Source: Microvirga sp. 17 mud 1-3
Lineage (GTDB): Bacteria > Pseudomonadota > Alphaproteobacteria > Rhizobiales > Beijerinckiaceae
Direction: 5' to 3'
Assembly (NCBI RefSeq): GCF_003151255.1
Contig: NZ_CP029481.1
Span: forward strand, 3,286,001-3,350,000
Length of the DNA stretch: 64,000 bases
Shown here piece after piece: positions 46,243 through 56,600 of this stretch; the first letter of the stretch is position 1, and each line of letters begins with the position of its first letter. Made by a program: the position numbers and the translations under genes. The notes below the pieces were generated by a model, which had not been told where the DNA came from, ran no database searches, and worked only from the letters and a program-made list of their open reading frames with translations.

Positions 46243-48228
46243 ATGCATTTGTGGCCTTGGCGCGGCGTCGTCTCGCTTTCCGTGTGTCTTCTTGCCGGCG
46301 CTCTCATGCTGCCAGGCAGCTCCGCGCAGGCGTTCGATCTGTTCGGCCTGTTCGGGAAGGACGAGGAGCCACCGGCCGCCTCCCCGAACGCCCTGCCCTA
46401 TGTCCTGACCTATGATATCTCCGGTGACAGAAAAGCCGTTGAGCAGCCTCTGAAGGATGCCTCGCAGCTTTACTCCCTCCGGCAGGAGTCTCCCCTTGAA
46501 GGCGATTCGCTGGTCCGTCGCGCCCAGGCGGATTTCGGCCCAATGCTCGATGCCCTCTGGGGCTCAGGTTATTACAATGCCACCCTTGCCTTCCAGGTCG
46601 GCAACGCCTCACTGACCCTTGGAGGAAACTCCATTGCGGCCGCTCAGGCGGCAGAGACTTACCGGGGTCGTGCGCCTGTGCCCGTGCGTGTCGTTGTGCA
46701 GACAGGCCCTCTTTTTACGCTGCGCCGAATTGAGGTGGACAGTGCAACGACCGGACAGCCATTTTCACCTCAGACGTTGCCGAGCCGGATCATCGGGCTG
46801 AACCCTGGCGATCCAGCGAGGGCTGCGGATCTCCGTGCTGCCAGAGCGCGCATCGTCGACTATTTCCGCAGCCAGTCACGCCCGCTGGCGAAAGCCGTCT
46901 CGACGGAGCCGATCGTCTTTCATCCGGCACGGATCATGGACGTTGCCTACACCATCGATCCTGGGCCTGTTGCGTCTTTCGGAGAGATTGCCATCTCCGG
47001 AACCGAGAATGTGGACCCCGCGGTCGTGCGCTCCTTCATCTACATTGAGCCGGGCGATCCTTACTCCCCTAAGGCTCTCGCGGATACACGAAAATCCATC
47101 GGCGCGATCCAGGCCCTCGGCTCCGTCAGAATCCGAGAGGCCGAGGCGCTTGACGCAAATGGCCGCTTGCCGATCTTCGTCGAGGTCACGGAGCGCAAGC
47201 CCCGCGTCATCGGCTTCTCTGCGCGATACTCGACAATCGACGGCCCTGCCCTGCATGGCTACTGGGAGCATCGCAACCTGTTCGGCGGCGCCGAGCGGCT
47301 ACGCCTCGAATCCGATCTCTTTCTCGCTCCCCGCAACGATGGAACGAGGATTAAGAGCATTCAGGATCTTGAACCGTCCGACTTGGGGGGCCGCTTCAGC
47401 GCGAGCTTCATGAAGCCCGCTCTGGGAGGATCGAGAAACGACCTTCTTCTCGATGCCCTTGTCGAGAGAGACCGAACCGGAGGCGACCGGTACGGCGGAT
47501 ATACGAGCCGTTTCGTGAATGGCACGGCCTTTATCCGCCACCGCTTCAGCGACACCTTCTCGGTCCAGGCGGGAGCACAATTGCAGAAAGGACAGTCCAG
47601 CGATGTCCTCGGCAAGATTGACTACTTCCTGATGGGGCTCCCCGCCTCGCTGTCTTACGATTCCACAGACCGTCCTCTCGACCCGACCCGCGGCGCCCGG
47701 GTCACGGCCTCGCTGACGCCCTTTCCGAGTTTTCTCGGATCCACGGTAGGCATGACTGTAGGCAAGCTTGAAGCTTCGACCTATTATTCGCTCGATGAGG
47801 ATGCTCGCTACATTCTCGCTGGGCGGATCGGTCTGGGCACCATCCTCGGTCCGGAGTTGGATGAGATCCCCGCCAATTTCCGCTTCTTCGCGGGGGGCGG
47901 CGGCTCCGTGCGGGGCTATCGCTATCGTAGCCTTGGACCTCAGGGGCCCTTCGGTTATGTGGTTGGCGGCAGAAGCCTTCTGGAGGCGTCGTTCGAGGCA
48001 CGTATCAAGATCACCGATACGATCGGGATCGTGCCGTTCTTTGATGCAGGGAACGCCTTCGAGTCGAGCTACCCCGACTTCAAGGATAAACTGCGCATGT
48101 CGGCAGGGCTCGGCCTTCGCTATTATACGGCGATCGGCCCCATCCGCCTCGACATTGCCACCCCGCTCAATGGACGCCCCGGTGATAAGCCGGTCTCGTT
48201 CTATGTGAGCATCGGACAGGCTTTCTGA
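46243..48228 (+). CDS. tamA: translocation and assembly module TamA (Omp85 family)
   Basis: Outer-membrane Omp85 barrel that works with TamB in outer-membrane protein insertion and envelope lipid homeostasis. The 661 residues begin with a signal peptide (WRGVVSLSVCLLAGALMLPGSSAQA). Three POTRA regions to about residue 330 follow (for example VASFGEIAISGTENVDPAVVRSF), then a 16-strand barrel with the RGYRYRSLGPQG motif near 562 and a terminal Phe. A GGAGGG site lies just before ATG 46243. Its TGA overlaps the tamB ATG. Confidence 0.93.
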   Translation: MHLWPWRGVVSLSVCLLAGALMLPGSSAQAFDLFGLFGKDEEPPAASPNALPYVLTYDISGDRKAVEQPLKDASQLYSLRQESPLEGDSLVRRAQADFGPMLDALWGSGYYNATLAFQVGNASLTLGGNSIAAAQAAETYRGRAPVPVRVVVQTGPLFTLRRIEVDSATTGQPFSPQTLPSRIIGLNPGDPARAADLRAARARIVDYFRSQSRPLAKAVSTEPIVFHPARIMDVAYTIDPGPVASFGEIAISGTENVDPAVVRSFIYIEPGDPYSPKALADTRKSIGAIQALGSVRIREAEALDANGRLPIFVEVTERKPRVIGFSARYSTIDGPALHGYWEHRNLFGGAERLRLESDLFLAPRNDGTRIKSIQDLEPSDLGGRFSASFMKPALGGSRNDLLLDALVERDRTGGDRYGGYTSRFVNGTAFIRHRFSDTFSVQAGAQLQKGQSSDVLGKIDYFLMGLPASLSYDSTDRPLDPTRGARVTASLTPFPSFLGSTVGMTVGKLEASTYYSLDEDARYILAGRIGLGTILGPELDEIPANFRFFAGGGGSVRGYRYRSLGPQGPFGYVVGGRSLLEASFEARIKITDTIGIVPFFDAGNAFESSYPDFKDKLRMSAGLGLRYYTAIGPIRLDIATPLNGRPGDKPVSFYVSIGQAF

Positions 48229-51200
48229 TGATGGTCATGCGCCGCCTCGTTCCAACCGCCATTCTCCTCGCCGGGATCATCTGGCTCGGATTGACGCTCG
48301 TTTCCCGCAGCGCCGAGGAAGATCGCGGATTTCTCGCGGACCTGATCTCGCGAGCACTATCCACGCCAAGCACGCGCGTCTCCATCGGGGCAGTGGAAGG
48401 GGCGCTTTCGTCGGATGCCACGATCCGCAACATCACCATCGCCGACCGTGATGGCGTCTGGCTCCGGCTGGACAGTGCCCGCCTCGTCTGGCGTCGTCTG
48501 GCGCTCCTCTCGCGGCGCCTCGAAGTCGATCGCCTCGACATCGGAAAGCTCGAAATCCTTAGAAGGCCGCTACCGGCCGAAGAAGAAGTCCCGGGAGCGG
48601 ATCAACCCCTTCTTCCGGAATTGCCCGTCAGCGTCCAGGTTCGGGACTTCGCCTTGCGAGAGCTTGCTTTGGGACAGCCCATCCTGGGCGTCCCGGCACA
48701 ATTGTCTGCGACAGGCGCGGCCTCACTCGGCAGCCCGTCCGAGGGACTCAACCTGAGATTCGACGCTCGTCGCCTGGATGCCCCCGGGCAGCTTACCGCC
48801 CGCTTGCTCTATGCATCCGAGAACCTTCAGCTGACCCTTGCGCTCGATGAACCGGCCGGAGGAATCCTTGCGAGAGCCTCGAACATTCCCGGCCTGCCGC
48901 CGGTCAAGCTCGACCTTTCCGGAACCGGAACACTCGATGCCTTCGGGGCTCAACTGACCTTCGACGCCGGCGACACAATTGGCGCAAAGGGCCAGGCCAA
49001 CCTGCGGCGGGCAGGCTCTGCGAGGCTCCTGGACATCGACACGCAAGCCCGCATCGAAGGCCTCCTCCCCTCCATTGCGGCTCCAGTCTTCGCCGGAACA
49101 ACGACCCTGAATGCGCAGATCTCCTTTGCGGATGACAGCTCTGTCGAGATTCCGCAGCTGTCCGTCGCCTCGCACACGGCAAGGCTCGACGTCGCAGGCC
49201 GCGTCGCCACCGGTGGAATGCTTGACCTGAAAGTAACCGCCCGTGCCCTCCCGACCGTAGAGGGAAAGACGGTGGCTGGCCTCGCTGAAATCCGCAAGCT
49301 GGCCTTCGACGGCAGCATCTCAGGCCCCCTGGCCTCCCCCCTGGTCGGAGGCAAACTCGATGCTGAGGACGTGCGGCTGCCGTCGGGGCGTTTCGGCAAG
49401 ATTGCCGCAACATTTTCTACCTCTCCCAACGGCCCTCTTTCCGAAAAGACGACCCGGATTGCCTTTTCGGCAGATGCCTCTGCGAGCGGTGTTGTACTGA
49501 CGGATCCAGCCTTGGCGAATGCGGTCGGGACGCAACTCACCCTGACGCTTCGCGGCACCGGAACCCCGGACGGGACGGCGAATGTCGAGGCCGCCCATCT
49601 CACCACACGGACCTTTGACGCAACCTATGCCGGTCAGCTCGGAAGCCGAGAAGCTCAGGGCAAGCTGTCCCTCACGGCGCAGGACCTGTCCCGCTTCGCG
49701 GATATCGCTTCGCTGCGCCTCCGGGGCGCGCTCGCCTTGACGGCCGACGTAACGGGATTGCTTTCCCCAGGCCCCGTCATCGCATCACTCAATGGAAATG
49801 CCACGCGCTTTGCGACGGGCATCGCGCCTGTCGATGGATTGATCGGCGGTCAGCTGACGCTCACCGGCACCGTTCAGACCCTGCGTGGAAATGGATTCGG
49901 ATTCCGCGACCTCCTTCTCAAGGGCGCCTATGCGGATCTCCGCCTCAATGGCGACGGAACCTTTGAAAGGGTTGATCTCAACGCGGCTCTGCAGCTTCCG
50001 GACCTCTCGCGAGCAGATGGTCGCTTGACCGGGCGAGCCACGGCCGCCGCGACGCTGACCGGGTCGTTGTCGCGCCTGATGGCGGAGGCTCATGCGCAGG
50101 TTGACGACGCAACAGCTCTCGGCCGTCCCGTGCCTCGCCTTGCCCTCGAGGCTTCCGTTGGCGACCTGACAGGGCACCCCGCTATGCATGCGACCCTCAG
50201 CGGCGAGATTGACCGTAAGCCGGTGAGCGGAACGCTCCATGTGAGCCAGAATCCCGAGGGCGCATGGAGCGTTGACCCGCTCGACGTGAAGGTCGGCTCC
50301 GCCACAATTGTCGGACAGGTCTCAGTGAGTGCCGATCGTCTTGCTGCAGGACAGATCAAGGTTGATGCGCGCAATCTCGACGATCTGTCGCCTCTCGTTC
50401 TGACACGCCTTTCCGGAGACATGGCGGGGACGCTCATCCTCTCCTCCGAGAGCGGGCGGCAGAATGCCAGCCTCAGGGCCAATGGCAGCCGCCTCCGTGC
50501 AGCAGAAATCAATATCGACCGCTTTACGGCCGACCTCTCAGCCACAGACCTTTATGCAAGGCCCATCATTGATGGGTCTCTCGCTGTAGACCGCGCAAGG
50601 ATAGCCGGACAGGATATTTCGCAGATCCGGCTGGATGCCAAAGGGAGCCCCGCCGCGAGTGACATCAACCTTTCAGCGAAGGCGAGCGGCTTCGATCTCA
50701 CGGCGCGCGGGCGTGTTGTTCCGGCGATGCCGACCCGGCTCGAAATTGCGACACTGGTCGCACGGCGGGATCGGCGGCAGATCTCGCTCGCGCAACCGGC
50801 GACGCTGATCTTCGATGGCGGAACTGTCGATATCCAGCGCTTTTCTCTGGCCGTCGACAGAGGCACAATTTCGGTCGAGGGGCGGGTTGGAACAGAGATC
50901 GACCTGACACTCGACGCGCGGGCTGTGCCCCTATCCGCTGTAGACATATTGGTGCCTGGGACTGGCCTCGCGGGGGCCCTGAATGGCAGCGCCAGAATGA
51001 GTGGAACAGCCAGCCGCCCGGCTGGGAGCTGGCGCTTGCGAGTCTCGGACCTCGTGGCACCGCAGACCCGAAATCTCGGGCTTCCGGCCGTCGATCTATC
51101 CGCTGAAGGCGAACTCCGGAATGGCCGGACCTCCATCAATGCCACAGCCAATGCCGGCAGAGCGGGCACGCTCCGGGTTTCAGGCGATGCGCCATTGGAC

Positions 51201-52517
51201 GCCAGCGGCAGTTTGAACCTGGCCGTGCAAGGGCGCATCGATCTCGGCATAGCCAACGGTTATCTCTCCATTTCCGGCCAAAGTGTTACGGGCGTGGCGA
51301 ATGTGGATGCGCGCATCGCGGGCACGGCCCAGGCGCCATCCGTGAATGGGAGCGCCAATTTGACGGGCGGCAGCTTTACGGATGCGGTCCAGGGTGTGCG
51401 CTTGTCCGACATTCACGGCCGTGTTGTCGCTCGAGATACGGACATCACAATCGAGCAACTGGTCGCGTCGACCCGCAACAATGGCCGCCTTTCGGCGACA
51501 GGACGCGTCAGGATCGATCCCTCCGCAGGCTTTCCGGGCGAGATCCGTATCACGGGCCAGCATGCGGAACTCGTGTCGAATGACATTGTCACGACAACGG
51601 CGGATCTTGCCCTTTCATTGTCAGGGGCGCTGGCCAGGAACCCTCATATAGACGGTGAAGTCAGGATCGCCTCGATGGAGGTTCGAATCCCCGAGAGGCT
51701 CCCTGCGACCATCAGGCCGCTTACAGGCACCAAGCATGTCGATCCGACCCCGACTGCGGCAGCCCGGCTTGCGCTCGCGGCCAAAGCCAAGGCACGTTCG
51801 CGTCGTGCTCCTCCCTTCGATGCTGCGCTCAATCTCACGGTCTCGGCACCGAACCGTATCTACGTAAGAGGCCGCGGTATTCAGGCCGAACTGGGAGGAA
51901 ATCTTCAGCTGACGGGCAATCTAGCCAACCCCGTGGCTATCGGCGCCTTTGAGCTGCGCAACGGGCGGCTCACGGTCGTCGGGACCCGCCTCGATTTTAC
52001 TCGAGGAAACCTGACCTTTACGGGCGATCTCACCCCTGCGCTCGATTTCGCAGCCGAGACACGGGCCGGCGATGTGACAGCCCAGGTCTTTGTAACGGGA
52101 ACCGCGCGTGAGCCGCGCTTCACATTCTCGTCGGATCCCGACCTGCCGCAGGATGAGGTTTTGTCGCGCATTCTCTTCTCAAAGGCCTCTGGCGGCCTCT
52201 CCGTTGGACAGGCTCTGCAGCTGGCCCAGGTTGCTGCGCAGTTTGCCGGCGGTGGCGGCGACGACGTCTTCGAAAGCCTTCGGAAATCTCTCGGCGTGCA
52301 GGGACTGGACATTTCCTTCGGCGCAGATGGAAGCCCGGCCGTCGGGATTTCCAAGGCTCTGAGTGATCGTGTCAGCGTCGGCGTGAAGGCAGGTGCCTCC
52401 GCAGAGCAAAGTGGGGTCAGCGTGGACATCGACGTGACCCGCAGGATCCGCATTCAGGGTGAGGTCGGCGCGAATGGCAGCACGTCCGTTGGCGTCGGAG
52501 CCGAGTGGGAGTACTGA
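48228..52517 (+). CDS. tamB: translocation and assembly module TamB
   Basis: Giant periplasm-spanning AsmA-like protein anchored in the inner membrane, 1429 residues. A single N-terminal span (RRLVPTAILLAGIIWLGLTL) is followed by long beta-rich taco-like repeats. The C-terminal DUF490 region ends in QDEVLSRILFSKASGGLSVGQALQLAQ near 1305 and a final aromatic (EWEY), typical of TamB. Start ATG 48228 overlaps the tamA stop (TGATG), so the two are translationally coupled. It is larger than the E. coli protein. Confidence 0.93.
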   Translation: MMVMRRLVPTAILLAGIIWLGLTLVSRSAEEDRGFLADLISRALSTPSTRVSIGAVEGALSSDATIRNITIADRDGVWLRLDSARLVWRRLALLSRRLEVDRLDIGKLEILRRPLPAEEEVPGADQPLLPELPVSVQVRDFALRELALGQPILGVPAQLSATGAASLGSPSEGLNLRFDARRLDAPGQLTARLLYASENLQLTLALDEPAGGILARASNIPGLPPVKLDLSGTGTLDAFGAQLTFDAGDTIGAKGQANLRRAGSARLLDIDTQARIEGLLPSIAAPVFAGTTTLNAQISFADDSSVEIPQLSVASHTARLDVAGRVATGGMLDLKVTARALPTVEGKTVAGLAEIRKLAFDGSISGPLASPLVGGKLDAEDVRLPSGRFGKIAATFSTSPNGPLSEKTTRIAFSADASASGVVLTDPALANAVGTQLTLTLRGTGTPDGTANVEAAHLTTRTFDATYAGQLGSREAQGKLSLTAQDLSRFADIASLRLRGALALTADVTGLLSPGPVIASLNGNATRFATGIAPVDGLIGGQLTLTGTVQTLRGNGFGFRDLLLKGAYADLRLNGDGTFERVDLNAALQLPDLSRADGRLTGRATAAATLTGSLSRLMAEAHAQVDDATALGRPVPRLALEASVGDLTGHPAMHATLSGEIDRKPVSGTLHVSQNPEGAWSVDPLDVKVGSATIVGQVSVSADRLAAGQIKVDARNLDDLSPLVLTRLSGDMAGTLILSSESGRQNASLRANGSRLRAAEINIDRFTADLSATDLYARPIIDGSLAVDRARIAGQDISQIRLDAKGSPAASDINLSAKASGFDLTARGRVVPAMPTRLEIATLVARRDRRQISLAQPATLIFDGGTVDIQRFSLAVDRGTISVEGRVGTEIDLTLDARAVPLSAVDILVPGTGLAGALNGSARMSGTASRPAGSWRLRVSDLVAPQTRNLGLPAVDLSAEGELRNGRTSINATANAGRAGTLRVSGDAPLDASGSLNLAVQGRIDLGIANGYLSISGQSVTGVANVDARIAGTAQAPSVNGSANLTGGSFTDAVQGVRLSDIHGRVVARDTDITIEQLVASTRNNGRLSATGRVRIDPSAGFPGEIRITGQHAELVSNDIVTTTADLALSLSGALARNPHIDGEVRIASMEVRIPERLPATIRPLTGTKHVDPTPTAAARLALAAKAKARSRRAPPFDAALNLTVSAPNRIYVRGRGIQAELGGNLQLTGNLANPVAIGAFELRNGRLTVVGTRLDFTRGNLTFTGDLTPALDFAAETRAGDVTAQVFVTGTAREPRFTFSSDPDLPQDEVLSRILFSKASGGLSVGQALQLAQVAAQFAGGGGDDVFESLRKSLGVQGLDISFGADGSPAVGISKALSDRVSVGVKAGASAEQSGVSVDIDVTRRIRIQGEVGANGSTSVGVGAEWEY

Positions 52518-52544
52518 CTGCCAGGATCGCTGAAGTGAAAGCGG

Positions 52545-52592
52545 CGTCTTGCAAGACGGAACAGTGTCCTCTTTCTTGATGACAAGAGAGGA
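52545..52592 (+). promoter_or_regulatory. two palindromes in front of the LysR gene
   Basis: CGTCTTGCAAGACG (52545-52558) is a perfect 14-base palindrome. TCCTCT...AGAGGA (52567-52592), with inner CTTG/CAAG, forms a second dyad. They may be a LysR autoregulatory site and/or the tamB terminator; neither has a T-run. Confidence 0.35.
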
Positions 52593-52631
52593 TCTGAATG
52601 GCATCCCTCTTAAAGGAGTTGGAGGGCGAGC

Positions 52632-53522
52632 GTGGATTGGGACAAGATCCGGTTGTTCTACGAAGTTGCCGAGGCAGGCAGCTTTACCCGCGCGGGCGAA
52701 CGCCTGGGCCTCAACCAATCGTCAGTGAGCCGACAGATCAGCGCGCTTGAGCACGAACTGAAGGTTCCTCTCTTTCACCGCCACGCTCGCGGCCTCCTCC
52801 TGACCGAACAAGGTGACGTTCTCTTCCAGGCTGCGCAGGAAATGCTCATGCGGCTGGAATCGACTCGCAGCCGGCTGACCGAGACGAGCCAGTTGCCAGC
52901 CGGCAACCTCAAGGTCACCGCCACTGTTGGGTTGGGAGCCATATGGCTCGCGCAACGAATTTCCGAGTTCATCGAACTCTATCCGGACGTCAACATTCAG
53001 TTGATCGTCACGAATGAGGAACTCGATCTCGCTATGCGAGAAGCGGATGTCGCGATCAGGCTGCGCCGACCTGCCCAGCCGGACCTCATTCAGCGCCGGC
53101 TGTTCACTGTGCATTATCATGCCTACGCATCCCTCGCCTATCTGGAACGCTTCGGCGAGCCTAAGACCGTGGACGATCTCGACAACCATCGGATCCTTTG
53201 TCTCGGTGGGAATCAGCCGCCTTTCGTCCTTGCCGTTCACCAGCTTGCCGTTCTGGGACGTGACGCGAAGGATCCGCGGCCAAGGCATCTGGTGGTCAAT
53301 GACAGCCTGGCTTTGCGCCATGCCATCGAATATGGCGCAGGCATCGGCATGGCTCCGGCTTATGCGATGGAGGGAAAGCCCAATGTCGTTCAGATTCTGC
53401 GCGACATCGAGATGCCCTCGCTCGACACCTATCTCGTCTATCCGGAGGAAATGCGTTCGGTTGCGCGCGTCCAGGTCTTCCGCGATTTCCTGGTGTCGAA
53501 GGCGCAAGGCTGGGCTCACTAA
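52632..53522 (+). CDS. LysR-family transcriptional regulator
   Basis: A 296-residue LTTR. The N-terminal helix-turn-helix lies at about 1-60 (FYEVAEAGSFTRAGERLGLNQSSVSRQISALE), and the periplasmic-binding-like effector domain at about 90-290 (GNLKVTATVGLGAIWLAQRI). Start is GTG 52632 with GGAGG seven bases upstream. It lies downstream of tamB and faces the NRPS-like gene tail to tail, so its target is not revealed by a divergent partner. Confidence 0.9.
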   Translation: MDWDKIRLFYEVAEAGSFTRAGERLGLNQSSVSRQISALEHELKVPLFHRHARGLLLTEQGDVLFQAAQEMLMRLESTRSRLTETSQLPAGNLKVTATVGLGAIWLAQRISEFIELYPDVNIQLIVTNEELDLAMREADVAIRLRRPAQPDLIQRRLFTVHYHAYASLAYLERFGEPKTVDDLDNHRILCLGGNQPPFVLAVHQLAVLGRDAKDPRPRHLVVNDSLALRHAIEYGAGIGMAPAYAMEGKPNVVQILRDIEMPSLDTYLVYPEEMRSVARVQVFRDFLVSKAQGWAH

Positions 53523-53613
53523 AGGCACTTTCGAGCCCGTCTGCGCATAGTCGAAAGATCTAAACCCACCACATGGCGGAGCGGCCTCGCGCAGCTCCCA
53601 AGGCTCAAAGAAA

Positions 53614-53640
53614 AAGCCCGGACAGATCATGTCCGGGCTT
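53614..53640. terminator. bidirectional intrinsic terminator
   Basis: AAGCCCGGACA / TGTCCGGGCTT pair perfectly over 11 bp around GATCA. A-rich sequence lies on one side and TTCTTT on the other, so it can act for the LysR gene (+) and the NRPS-like gene (-). Confidence 0.75.
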
Positions 53641-53678
53641 CTTTCGTGGCAGTCTTTCAGATGTGGCGCGCAGCACGC

Positions 53679-56600
53679 TTATGCAATTTCGAGCCGCTCC
53701 GGCTGGGAGGTTCTTTCTGCGACATTTCGGGAGCGCGCTTGCGCAGGAGAGCCGTACCATTCACTTCCAGCCGGGATGGCTTCGCCCTTCATCACGAGAG
53801 TCAGGGGGCCGAGCTTCGAGAACGCCCCGAGTTCCGTGTCATACAGAACGGTTGAGCCGGAGCCGACCGAGACGCCCGCGCCTACATGAACCCGCCCAAC
53901 CTTCATCAGACGATCTTCATAGAGATGCGTCTGCAGACAGGCATTGGCATTGATCGCTGCATAATCGCCAATCGTGACGCAATCGAACTCGGTGATATCC
54001 GTCGAGTCCATGTAGATGCCCTTACCGGTCTTGGTTCCGAAAAGCCTAAGCGCCCAAGGAAGGAAAGGCGTTCCGCGGAAATGATCGAGGATGCCCTTCC
54101 CGGCCATTCCCCAGTACATAACCGCGACGGCTTCCGTGCGCAGTGCCCACCAGGACCACATGGGGCGCATGGTCGGCTTGTAGGTGCCCATCCATAGCCA
54201 TTTGTAGGCAGCAGCGGTCAGGAGCTGTCCGACAGCAATGACGACGCTGGCTACCACGCAGAGGACAAACGCCGTTCCCCAGTGCTTCTGAAGCACAGAG
54301 GGAGCGAGCACTTCCATGGCCATCGTCGCGAAAGTGATGAAGAGTGCTGTCGGGAGCGTGATGTTGAAGCCTTCAAACAGAGCACGCACGATCTTGAGAC
54401 GCCGCGGCGGCTCATAGGTGTCGGCGACCGCAGCATTGAAACGCTGGCGGACAGGCAGCTGGATCGGAGGAGAGCCGAACCAAGTCTCGTCCGCTCCAAC
54501 ATTGCCACCTTCCGGAGGCTTTGACTTGACGCCGATCAGCGCACCGTTCTCAATCGCATAGCCGGGCGGAACGACGGCGTCGTTTCCGATGAACACCCGG
54601 GATCCTGTCTTGACCGTCCCGAGCGTCATCCACCCGCGACGCATTTCCTCGTCTCCGAGGACAACATCGTCCGCGATGAAGTTCTGGTCGCCGAGATCGA
54701 TGAGGTCGAAACGGCCTGCCAGATTGGTGGAGATCTCCGATCCCTTCCCGATCTTGGCCCCCATCAGACGGTACCAGGCTCGCATGTACACTGTCGCGAA
54801 GAGCGAAGACAGAACGTCTAGCATGACTTCCGTCGCGAGACTGACGACCCATTTGCGGGCATAGAGGCCGCTATAGACCGAATACACGCCAGCCTTCAGC
54901 CGAGGCAGAATGATCCACCGGATGGCAGCGATCAGCAGGACGGTCGCAAAGATCATGATCGCGGCGGCCGGCATCGCCAGGAGCGGCATGTAGTAGAGGT
55001 AATGAATGCCGATGATGGGGTTGATGACCGTGTCGACCATTTCCATCAAGTGGAAGGCCGGAACGATCGGGATCAGCGCAATCGGCGGTGCAATCACCAG
55101 CATGGCAATGAAAAATGCCGTCAGCGACATCCGGCGGATCGGACCCGCCTCGGCCGGACGGGGCAGGTGCGACGGGTCGACATCCGCTACCTTCCTTCCA
55201 GGCGAACCGCGCCAAGCCTCCCAAGCGCCGACCTTCGTGCCGGCTGGCAGAGCCGAGAGATCGGCCAATTCGGCTCCCTCGCCGATCGTCACGTCGTCCT
55301 CGATGACGCAGGACGAGCCGATGGACACATCGCGCCCGATTTCGACCGGACCGATGATCAATTCGTTCCCAACGACGCGCGCATTGGAAATGGTAACCTT
55401 CCCGCCGATACTGGCGTGATCCCCGATGGTCACCAGATCGAAAGCTCCGGCGTCGATCTCGGCGATGAGCGCCTCCTTACCGACCTTTGCGCCAAGGAGC
55501 CGAAGATAAATGCGAATAGCGGGAGACCCCTGGAACCACTTCATGTGGACCAGACTCAAGAGCCGCTGAACGAGCCAGAGGCGATAGTAATAGACGCCCC
55601 ATAGCGGGTATCGGCCGGGCTTGATGCGACCAATGATCAGCCATTTCGCCCCGACGGCGAAGAAGGTCGTAAAGACGTTCACCATCATGTAGGCGACGAA
55701 GATCAGCGCCGTGTCGAGCACGATGGAGGCATCATCGCCCGTGATGAGGGTATAGCTGATGAAGATGCACAGCCAGGGCGCCGACATCAGCGTGAGAAGG
55801 AGCGGGAGCGCCGCAGCCTGCGCCATGCCGCAGAGGATCCGGCGCAAGAGCGGCGGCGGATCGAAACCCGTGACGGACGCACCGGCCTCCTCGTCTACAA
55901 GACGAGCATCCAGGCGCTCTGCAATCTTGCGCAATGAGCGTCCCGTATAGACATCCTGGAGCGTAATAGAGGACAGGTGTCGGCTCTCACGCACGAAAGA
56001 CACGAACCGCGCAGCAAGAAGCGAGTGGCCTCCCAGATCAAGGAAGAAATCAGCTTCCAATGGAACGGCCTGGTTCGGGAAGACGCGCTTTGAAGCGGCA
56101 AGAAGCGCTGCTTCGGTCTTCGTTGCGGGCTCGTCCTGGTCCAAAGCGACGATCGGAGCCGTCAAGGCGCAGGCTTTAAGAGCCTTACGATCGACCTTTC
56201 CCGAGGCCGCCAAGCGCGGCAGATCAGCAACAGTTTCGAAGTGAGCCGGGACCATGTAGGCAGGCAGACGCTCGTGCAGAGCCAGCCTGAGCTGGGTCGG
56301 ATCGGGCTGGATCCCTCGCTGTGGCAGCAGGAACGCCACGAGGCGATCGATCCCATCGTCCTGACGCAGGATGACGGCCGCCTGTGAAATACCCGGGAAG
56401 CTCGCCAGCACGCTCTCGATCTCGCCAAGCTCGACCCGGAACCCGCGGATCTTCACCTGATCGTCGATACGTCCCTGAAATACGATGCGACCATTCTCGT
56501 CGATCGCGACTGCATCGCCCGAGCGGTACAGGACCGGATCGGAACCATCGGAATCGAACGGATTGGGAATGAACTTCTCTGCCGTCAGGTCTGTTCGGCC

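Noticed and set aside
51681..51690. GTTCGAATCC, a tRNA T-loop-like string
   Set aside because: Inside the tamB coding sequence; no acceptor, D or anticodon stems can be drawn around it.
52632..53522. LysR gene as dedicated regulator of the NRPS-like locus
   Set aside because: The two are convergent with a strong terminator between, so no shared promoter region supports the link; it remains only a neighbour.
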